Shown: positions 6,891 through 11,228 of the stretch, piece by piece
Position numbering within the stretch: position 1 is the stretch's first letter
Layout: each line of letters begins with the position of its first letter
DNA from: an uncultured Prevotella sp.
Lineage (GTDB): Bacteria; Bacteroidota; Bacteroidia; Bacteroidales; Bacteroidaceae
Reading direction: 5' to 3'
DNA length: 11,228 nucleotides
NCBI GenBank assembly: GCA_900319895.1
Contig: ONQK01000103.1
Coordinates: 1 to 11,228 of the forward strand
The notes under the pieces: generated by a model
The model's database searches: none
What the model was told of the DNA's origin: nothing
What the model saw: only the letters and a program-made list of their open reading frames with translations
Program-made: the position numbers and the translations under genes

Positions 6891-6920
6891 TTTATTTTAT
6901 TTTATTTTACTTTATTTTAC
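6891..6920. repeat. Three tandem TTTATTTTAY decamers
   Basis: TTTATTTTAT, TTTATTTTAC and TTTATTTTAC lie end to end. T-tracts repeated every 10 bp are in phase with the helix, so the DNA here is expected to be curved. The array sits just ahead of the terminator hairpin at 6940. Confidence 0.8.
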
Positions 6921-6939
6921 TTAAACTTCTTTATTTATC

Positions 6940-6970
6940 ACTCCGGCGTTGTGAAACAGCTGGAGTTTTT
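6940..6970 (+). terminator. Intrinsic terminator in the region upstream of perR
   Basis: ACTCCGGC (6940-6947) pairs with GCTGGAGT (6959-6966) through seven Watson-Crick pairs and one G-U pair. Inner GTT and AAC add more pairing. A run of five T follows directly (6966-6970). No long gene precedes it on this strand, so it must end the candidate small transcript or read-through from the barrel gene. Confidence 0.65.
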
Positions 6971-6971
6971 C

Positions 6972-7000
6972 ATTCCACTCGCCTCCAGTGTTCGTGGAAT
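6972..7000. repeat. 7-bp inverted repeat directly after the terminator
   Basis: ATTCCAC (6972-6978) is complementary to GTGGAAT (6994-7000). Within it, CTCCAG (6983-6988) could instead pair with CTGGAG (6960-6965), which is part of the terminator stem, so two mutually exclusive folds exist. Confidence 0.55.
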
Positions 7001-7033
7001 TCCCGGTCGGCTGATGGGCTGCAAAGGTGGTCG

Positions 7034-7044
7034 CCCCCCCCCCC
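7034..7044. repeat. C11 homopolymer tract
   Basis: Eleven consecutive C residues interrupt an otherwise mixed or AT-rich intergenic region about 290 bp upstream of perR. Tracts this long are prone to slippage in replication and are also typical places for sequencing error. Confidence 0.9.
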
Positions 7045-7115
7045 AATCTACACCGTCGAATTTTGATGCTAAAACCAATTATTGAAGCAACCTGCAAACG
7101 TCTCCGCTAATTTTT

Positions 7116-7133
7116 GAGCCCAAACCGGGGCTC
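7116..7133. repeat. GAGCCC/GGGCTC hairpin
   Basis: GAGCCC (7116-7121) and GGGCTC (7128-7133) form a 6-bp stem with a 6-nt loop. No T run follows on either strand, so it is not a normal terminator. Confidence 0.55.
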
Positions 7134-7156
7134 CGTCCCACTCTTGTTTGCTAAAA

Positions 7157-7170
7157 ATACAAATTTGTAT
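7157..7170. promoter_or_regulatory. Perfect 14-bp palindrome ATACAAATTTGTAT
   Basis: The site is fully self-complementary and lies about 120 bp upstream of the perR -33 box. Its TACAAA/TTTGTA halves resemble those of the palindromes at 6705-6720 and 7238-7256. A Fur/PerR-family dimer site is a reasonable guess, not shown. Confidence 0.4.
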
Positions 7171-7237
7171 ACCCAATAATCATAAATTAAGTATATATAT
7201 ATGGTGATTCTTAGGACTTTAAGTGATTTTCATCTCA

Positions 7238-7256
7238 TTGCAAAACTTTTTTGTAA
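7238..7256. promoter_or_regulatory. Imperfect 19-bp inverted repeat upstream of the perR promoter
   Basis: TTGCAAAA (7238-7245) and TTTTGTAA (7249-7256) are complementary at seven of eight positions around a 3-bp centre. The site ends 16 bp before the -33 box. The position suits an autoregulatory operator, but the sequence does not match the Bacillus PerR box closely. Confidence 0.35.
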
Positions 7257-7272
7257 AAAATCCAATTTTATA

Positions 7273-7304
7273 TTTGTTCTAGTCGAAATTTATCCTTATC
7301 TTTG
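7273..7304 (+). promoter_or_regulatory. Promoter of perR-rbr
   Basis: TTTG (7273-7276), a 20-nt spacer and TATCTTTG (7297-7304) match the Bacteroidetes promoter pattern exactly. Transcription from about 7311 gives a 20-nt leader before the perR ATG at 7332, so the structured DNA further upstream is outside this transcript. Confidence 0.78.
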
Positions 7305-7331
7305 CAAAACATAACGAAAACAGAATAGAAT

Positions 7332-7760
7332 ATGAAGTCTAACGATGCTTATTCACGACTGGTGGAACACGGCGTAAAGCCTTCTGTACAGCGTTTGGCA
7401 ATCATGGATTATTTGCTGACACATTTCACGCATCCTACGGTTGACGACATTTACAAGGCGCTGCATCCAATTATCCCGACACTGAGCAAAACTACTGTCT
7501 ACAATACGCTCAGGCTGTTCGCGGACCATCATGTGGCACAGATGATTTCTGTGGACGACCATCACATCTGCTACGATGGAGACATGTCGCCCCACGCACA
7601 CTTCTATTGCAACCAGTGCGGAAGGATCCATGACTTGCAGTTGACAACCACTCCACAGGCAGACCAGAGGTTCTTGCAGGAGGGACATCTCGTGGACATG
7701 GTGCAGGTCTACTATCGAGGCATTTGCAAGGAATGCCGAAAGCAAGGCAAGACGAACTGA
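7332..7760 (+). CDS. perR: Fur-family peroxide-responsive repressor, PerR type
   Basis: The 142-residue product has the Fur-family layout: a winged-helix DNA-binding half (about 1-75, with HPTVDDIYKAL at 34-44 and SKTTVYNTLRLF at 52-63) and a metal-binding dimerization half. Structural zinc ligands are the two CxxC pairs C93/C96 and C132/C135. The peroxide-sensing site of Bacillus PerR (H37, D85, H91, H93, D104) aligns with H34, D82, H88, H90 and D101 at a constant offset of three. The aspartate at position 82 is a mark of PerR against Fur and Zur. In PerR, bound iron oxidizes the sensing histidines on contact with H2O2 and repression is lost. The rubrerythrin gene begins 43 bp downstream, a typical PerR target, so an autoregulated perR-rbr operon is likely. 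Fur itself is the main alternative; DNA target and metal preference are inferred. Confidence 0.85.
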   Translation: MKSNDAYSRLVEHGVKPSVQRLAIMDYLLTHFTHPTVDDIYKALHPIIPTLSKTTVYNTLRLFADHHVAQMISVDDHHICYDGDMSPHAHFYCNQCGRIHDLQLTTTPQADQRFLQEGHLVDMVQVYYRGICKECRKQGKTN

Positions 7761-7803
7761 TACTTAACAATATCTTACAGAAACATTAAAAAACAAAAAC
7801 ATT

Positions 7804-8361
7804 ATGAAGAAAAAATTTATTTGTACCGTATGCGGTTACATCCACGAAGGAACTGAGGCACCAGAACAGTGCCCCATCTGCAAGGCTCCGGCTAGCAAGT
7901 TCAATGAAATGAAAGAAGGTGAAGAGGCTGCCTATGCCACCGTGCACAAAATTGGCGACGGAAAGCCCGAAGGCGTGAGCCAGGAAATGATTGAGGACTT
8001 GCGCAACCACTTCAACGGCGAGTGCGGAGAAGTAGGCATGTATCTGGCAATGAGCCGCCAGGCAGACCGCGAAGGCTATCCTGAAATCGCAGAGGCCTTC
8101 AAGCGCTACGCCATTGAGGAGGCAGAACATGCCAGCAAATTCGCCGAATTGCTGGGAGAGTGTGTATGGGACACCAAGACAAACCTCGAAAAACGCGCCG
8201 CGGCAGAGGCAGGGGCATGCGAAGACAAGTTCCGTATCGCTAAAAATGCCAAGGCTGCCGGATTCGACGCCATCCATGACACCGTCCACGAAATGGCAAA
8301 GGACGAGGCACGCCACGGCGCAGGATTCGCAGGACTCTTGAAGCGCTATTTCGGGAAATAA
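7804..8361 (+). CDS. rbr: Reverse rubrerythrin (N-terminal rubredoxin, C-terminal diiron domain)
   Basis: The 185-residue protein begins with a rubredoxin-like FeS4 site, C7-T-V-C10 and C23-P-I-C26, followed from about residue 58 by a ferritin-like four-helix diiron domain. Its likely ligands include E73 and E76 in GECGE, E106 with H109 (ExxH), and E168 with H171 (ExxH). Ordinary rubrerythrins carry the rubredoxin domain at the C-terminus. This reversed order is that of the clostridial reverse rubrerythrins, which are PerR-controlled. The enzyme reduces hydrogen peroxide to water in the cytoplasm, taking electrons from NAD(P)H through a reductase partner not encoded here. The 43-bp AT-rich gap to perR holds no promoter or terminator, so the two genes are probably one transcript. 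A clear terminator follows 30 bp after the stop. Confidence 0.94.
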   Translation: MKKKFICTVCGYIHEGTEAPEQCPICKAPASKFNEMKEGEEAAYATVHKIGDGKPEGVSQEMIEDLRNHFNGECGEVGMYLAMSRQADREGYPEIAEAFKRYAIEEAEHASKFAELLGECVWDTKTNLEKRAAAEAGACEDKFRIAKNAKAAGFDAIHDTVHEMAKDEARHGAGFAGLLKRYFGK

Positions 8362-8390
8362 GCAACAAGGACATTATAATTTGTTCATGG

Positions 8391-8427
8391 AGGTCGGAAG
8401 AAGTCAACTTTTCTCCCGACCTTTTTT
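8391..8427 (+). terminator. Intrinsic terminator of the perR-rbr operon
   Basis: AGGTCGG (8391-8397) pairs with CCGACCT (8416-8422). After one mismatch AGAA/TTCT pairing continues inward. Six T residues (8422-8427) follow. Confidence 0.88.
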
Positions 8428-8468
8428 AATTGTATTTGGCCGGAAAAAGGCTGGAAGCAAGAAAGTGC

Positions 8469-8488
8469 CGGCGTTTTACACAACGCCG
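8469..8488. repeat. CGGCGTT/AACGCCG hairpin
   Basis: A perfect 7-bp stem (8469-8475 with 8482-8488) closes a 6-nt loop. It lies 40 bp beyond the rbr terminator and lacks a T run, so it may be a backup structure or part of an unknown element. Confidence 0.6.
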
Positions 8489-8699
8489 CCGACTGACGCT
8501 GTCGTCGCCAGCGAAAATGATGTAGGGGATTGACAACGTTGTACTCCATTTTTTTATGCCAGTAGCGTGTCATACATGTACTCTGGCTTGAAACAAGCTA
8601 GGCAATAGGCAATTTCCATACGGGTTGTAGGGCTCCAAGCACAATCCAACGAATAGGGCTATGTCTGTGTGGACGATGCGTAAGCATTTTGTTTCAGCT

Positions 8700-8730
8700 A
8701 GGGGTATTCTTTGATATGCAAAGAAACCCT
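8700..8730. repeat. Bipartite hairpin in the rbr-rpsA gap
   Basis: TTCTTTG (8707-8713) pairs with CAAAGAA (8719-8725) around ATATG. After a small internal loop AGGG (8700-8703) pairs with CCCT (8727-8730). About 11 pairs in 31 nt, with no T run directly after. Confidence 0.55.
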
Positions 8731-8999
8731 CAGTTTTCAGTACATTTTTTAAGTAACGGAATGTCATGGATGTCACTTTATGATACCCATGACCTGGATT
8801 TCTCAGGCTTTAAGCCCAGGCAGGCTTATATTCTACTTTTTATTTTCAACAAAACTTTTGAAATTACGGTTCTATATATGTTATGAGTTTTACGTTTTTT
8901 AGTTGTCGCATATTCAAATTTGTGAAAGACGCTGATACGATCTTTTTTGTGCAAGTAAAGCTCATTGTTTTTAGAGTTTTGTATCGGGTGGGAATCTGG

Positions 9000-9040
9000 G
9001 AATAGAAGAAGCGAGATGTGGCAAAAAGCTACATCTCGCT
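9000..9040 (-). terminator. Intrinsic terminator of rpsA
   Basis: A 13-position stem with one mismatch (9010-9022 against 9028-9040, arms AGCGAGATGTGGC and GCTACATCTCGCT) closes a five-base A/T loop. Read on the minus strand it lies 37 nt after the rpsA stop and is followed by the T-rich TTCTTCTATT. Confidence 0.75.
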
Positions 9041-9077
9041 ACGTTATGATGAATAATTTTCTTTTTTAGAAGGAAAT

Positions 9078-10850
9078 TTATTCTCCTTGTTCCATTTTTG
9101 CCCTCAATTCTGCCAATGCGTCAAGGTCGCCAAGTGTGGTGCTGGCTGCAATGTTGTTGATTTGCATGCCGTCCTCTTTTTTCGCACTTGTTTTGCGGGC
9201 TGTTTTCTTCACCTCTTCTTTTTCTTCTTCGAAGGTGCGGCTGTGTGAGAGGATGATACGCTTGGTTTCTTTCACAAATTCAATGACTTTGAATTCGAGC
9301 TCTTCGCCTTTTTGTGCTTGAGAACCGTCCTCTTTTACAAGGTGTTTCGGCGTTGCAAATCCTTCTCCTCCTTCGTTGAGGATGATTACTGCGCCTTTGT
9401 CCATCAGGTCTGTGATTTTTCCAGTGTGTACTGAACCTGGTGTGTAAAGCGTCTCGTAGGTGTCCCATGGATTGTCTTCCAATTGCTTGTGACCCAGTGA
9501 GAGGCGGCGGTTTTCTTTATCGATCTCAAGTACGATAACCTCAATTTCCTCGCCTTGCTGTGTAAATTCAGATGGGTGTTTTACTTTCTTGGTCCAAGAG
9601 AGGTCGCTGATGTGGATGAGGCCGTCAACGCCTTCTTCCAGTTCGACGAAGATGCCGAAGTTAGTGAAGTTGCGTACTTTTGCCACATGCTTGCTTCCAA
9701 TAGGATATTTTTCTTCGATGCTTTCCCATGGGTCTGCCTTGAGCTGCTTGATGCCTAGGGACATCTTGCGCTCTTCGCGGTCGAGTGTGAGAATAACGGC
9801 TTCTACTTCGTCGCCCACGTTGAGGAACTCTTGGGCAGAGCGCAAGTGCTGGCTCCATGACATCTCGCTAACGTGGATGAGGCCTTCAACGCCCGGTGCG
9901 ATTTCAACGAATGCACCATAGTCTGCCAATACAACAACTTTTCCTTTTACATGATCGCCCACTGCCAAATTGGTGTCCAGAGCATCCCATGGGTGTGGTG
10001 TGAGTTGTTTCAAACCGAGTGCAATGCGTTTCTTCTCATCGTCGAAGTCGAGGATGACGACATTGATCTTCTGGTCGAGTTGTACCACTTCGTGCGGGTC
10101 GCTGACACGTCCCCAAGAGAGGTCGGTGATGTGAATGAGTCCGTCAACACCGCCGAGGTCGACGAAGACGCCGTATGAAGTGATATTCTTAACGGTTCCT
10201 TCGAGGATTTGTCCTTTTTCGAGTTTACCGATGATTTCTTTTTTCTGTGCTTCCAGCTCGGCCTCAATGAGCGCCTTGTGAGAAACAACAACGTTGCGGA
10301 ATTCCTGATTGATCTTAACGATTTTGAATTCCATCGTTTTTCCTACAAATACATCGTAGTCGCGGATAGGATGTACGTCAATTTGACTTCCGGGCAAGAA
10401 TGCTTCGATGCCAAACACGTCAACAATCATACCGCCTTTTGTACGGCACTTGATGTAGCCTTGTACAATCTCTTCTTTCTCCAGAGCTTCGTTAACACGA
10501 TCCCAGCTCTTGCTCATGCGCGCTTTCTTGTGAGAAAGCAGCAGCTGTCCTTTTTTGTCTTCTGGGTTTTCTACATAAACCTCTACTTTGTCGCCAACCT
10601 TCAGGTCTGGATTGTAGCGGAATTCTGATGCAGAAATAATACCGTCGCTCTTGTAGCCGATGTTGACAATCACTTCTTTCTTGTCAACAGAAATAACGGT
10701 TCCTTCAACGACCTGATGCTCGTTTACTTTGTTCAGCGTCTCATCATACGCTTTTTGCAAGTCTTCTACGGCGATACTTGCATGCCCGCCATTCTCGAAT
10801 TCTTCCCAATTGAAGTCCTGTAATGGCTCTACATTTTTAAAGTTAGACAT
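9078..10850 (-). CDS. rpsA: 30S ribosomal protein S1
   Basis: The 590-residue protein contains six S1 RNA-binding domains at about 44-108, 126-193, 211-282, 297-369, 384-456 and 471-538. Domains 3 to 5 carry the strongest repeat signature (GVFVDLGGVDGLIHITDLSW at 227-246 and similar). The first two are the diverged ribosome-binding type. The C-terminal tail is rich in lysine and glutamate and ends LGDLDALAELRAKMEQGE. S1 binds the 30S subunit and unfolds and captures mRNA leaders, which matters in this phylum because leaders rarely have Shine-Dalgarno sites. Length is slightly above the E. coli protein (557). The ATG at 10850 follows a leader of about 50 nt from a recognisable promoter. It is flanked by its own terminator and appears to be a single-gene unit. 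No missing domain or frameshift is seen. Confidence 0.97.
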   Translation of the reverse strand: MSNFKNVEPLQDFNWEEFENGGHASIAVEDLQKAYDETLNKVNEHQVVEGTVISVDKKEVIVNIGYKSDGIISASEFRYNPDLKVGDKVEVYVENPEDKKGQLLLSHKKARMSKSWDRVNEALEKEEIVQGYIKCRTKGGMIVDVFGIEAFLPGSQIDVHPIRDYDVFVGKTMEFKIVKINQEFRNVVVSHKALIEAELEAQKKEIIGKLEKGQILEGTVKNITSYGVFVDLGGVDGLIHITDLSWGRVSDPHEVVQLDQKINVVILDFDDEKKRIALGLKQLTPHPWDALDTNLAVGDHVKGKVVVLADYGAFVEIAPGVEGLIHVSEMSWSQHLRSAQEFLNVGDEVEAVILTLDREERKMSLGIKQLKADPWESIEEKYPIGSKHVAKVRNFTNFGIFVELEEGVDGLIHISDLSWTKKVKHPSEFTQQGEEIEVIVLEIDKENRRLSLGHKQLEDNPWDTYETLYTPGSVHTGKITDLMDKGAVIILNEGGEGFATPKHLVKEDGSQAQKGEELEFKVIEFVKETKRIILSHSRTFEEEKEEVKKTARKTSAKKEDGMQINNIAASTTLGDLDALAELRAKMEQGE

Positions 10851-10905
10851 AATGTAATTAATTAAATTTATAACGTTAGACTTTATGATAGTATAAAATC
10901 GGCTG

Positions 10906-10934
10906 CAAAATTACATAAATAAATTGAATTTCAA
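10906..10934 (-). promoter_or_regulatory. Probable promoter of rpsA
   Basis: On the minus strand TAATTTTG (10913-10906) fits the TAnnTTTG -7 box, with TTG (10934-10932) 18 nt upstream as a slightly close -33 element. The transcript would start near 10899, leaving about 50 nt of AT-rich leader. This includes a TTTAT/ATAAA mini-hairpin at 10882-10897. Confidence 0.6.
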
Positions 10935-11141
10935 GCATTTCGGTCGAATATTATATGTGAAATTAATGGTAATTAACATTGTTTTGTGAAAATTGCCGAG
11001 TACTTTTACAAAAACTTATTGTAAATTTGAACTTGCTAGTTGAATTGGAAAAGTCTTATTTAATGTTTTTTTTGTTAAATATTCTTAATTTTTGTTTGGT
11101 TTTACGGGGTTTTTGCGTCTATTTATTGTTAAAGGGCGAAA
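10935..11141. other. AT-rich intergenic stretch upstream of rpsA
   Basis: The stretch is dominated by A and T with long T runs. The only open frame on the plus strand begins with TTG and consists mainly of Leu, Phe, Val and Asn codons forced by composition. I see no perfect promoter pair or hairpin terminator here. Confidence 0.5.
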
Positions 11142-11228
11142 ATGGAAAGAATTGCATTTGAACAGCGAGCCCGCACGTGGCGCGAGAAGGCTTACAGCGT
11201 GAGCCGAGGCTGCGGGGCGGGCAGGGAC
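11142..11228 (+). CDS. Possible start of a gene at the right edge (unidentified, partial)
   Basis: An ATG at 11142 opens a frame that stays open for 29 codons to the window edge, beginning MERIAFEQRARTWREKAY. Base composition switches sharply from AT-rich to very GC-rich at about 11165, unlike any other gene in the window. CCCGCA and TGCGGG in this part are complementary (about 11170 and 11212), so a structured RNA or a repeat element is an alternative to a protein start. No clear -7 box is found upstream and I do not recognise the peptide. Confidence 0.25.
   Translation, partial: MERIAFEQRARTWREKAYSVSRGCGAGRD

Larger units (their letters stand above)
6733..6970 (+). ncRNA. Candidate small transcript (sRNA or small-peptide mRNA)
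   Basis: A promoter-like element ends at 6726 and a good intrinsic terminator ends at 6970, which would bound an RNA of about 240 nt. Predicted local structure includes GAGCC (6755-6759) with GGCTT (6764-6768) near the 5' end, and an ATGG/CCAT-bounded fold within about 6802-6845. It matches no RNA family that I recognise. It could equally be an mRNA for the 38-codon frame inside it. The call rests only on the promoter-terminator pair. Confidence 0.3.
8428..9009. other. Gene-poor stretch between converging rbr and rpsA
   Basis: Short open frames here (the longest about 65-68 codons on each strand, within 8570-8886) lack recognisable motifs and plausible starts. I see no tRNA-like or mobile-element ends. 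Besides the two hairpins listed separately there is a 10-bp palindrome ACAACGTTGT (8533-8542) and a CCTGG/CCAGG pair (8793-8797, 8816-8820) enclosing GGCTT/AAGCC. The minus-strand frame 8570-8776 could be a gene remnant but nothing supports that. Confidence 0.55.

Noticed and set aside
7194..7203. Short TA dinucleotide run upstream of perR
   Set aside because: The run is too short to be a notable microsatellite in this AT-rich context.
9078..10850. Repeated DNA stretches within rpsA (similar segments near 9600, 9870 and 10130)
   Set aside because: They are explained by the repeated S1 domain signature (GVDGLIHISDLSW-like) and are not a separate repeat element.
10979..11161. 60-codon plus-strand frame with TTG start upstream of the right-edge frame
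   Set aside because: It lies in DNA of extreme AT content, is composed of Leu, Phe, Val and Asn codons, and overlaps the GC-rich edge frame.

Overview
The window looks like a chromosomal segment from a Bacteroidales bacterium, probably Prevotella- or Bacteroides-like (inference). The reasons are the Bacteroidetes-type promoters (a TTTG-like -33 box about 19-20 nt before TAnnTTTG) found in front of several genes, AT-rich leaders without clear Shine-Dalgarno sequences, the 590-residue S1 with its lysine/glutamate-rich tail, and a small QV-starting outer-membrane barrel protein. Gene order and composition are mostly those of ordinary core genome. I see no integrase, transposase, CRISPR array, tRNA or rRNA.

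Left part (1-5500, all minus strand). An AddA/RecB-like UvrD-family helicase runs off the left edge and has its own promoter. Upstream of it in transcription order is a probable envelope operon: kdsA (KDO-8-phosphate synthase, metal-dependent type), kdsD (arabinose-5-phosphate isomerase) and an exported two-HKD phospholipase D/cardiolipin-synthase-like protein. kdsD makes the substrate that, after PEP condensation by kdsA, becomes the KDO of lipid A inner core, so the first two genes are consecutive steps of one pathway. The third acts on phospholipids in the same envelope.

Middle part (5500-8430, plus strand). A 175-residue outer-membrane beta-barrel protein is followed by a strong hairpin terminator. 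Then comes about 1 kb without a convincing long gene, but full of structure: inverted repeats, phased 10-bp repeats, a promoter-terminator pair that may bound a small RNA or 38-residue peptide transcript, an 11-base C tract and several TACAAA/TTTGTA palindromes. This leads into a peroxide-defence pair, a PerR-type Fur regulator and a reverse rubrerythrin (rubredoxin domain first), closed by a good intrinsic terminator.

Right part (8430-11228). A roughly 600-bp gene-poor stretch with two hairpins lies between the converging rubrerythrin and rpsA genes. rpsA (ribosomal protein S1, six S1 domains, minus strand) has its own terminator and promoter. Upstream of rpsA is an AT-rich stretch that ends abruptly in a GC-rich edge holding a possible gene start.

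No clear new multi-gene system is present. The best candidate for something undescribed is the small transcription unit and operator-like palindromes upstream of perR.
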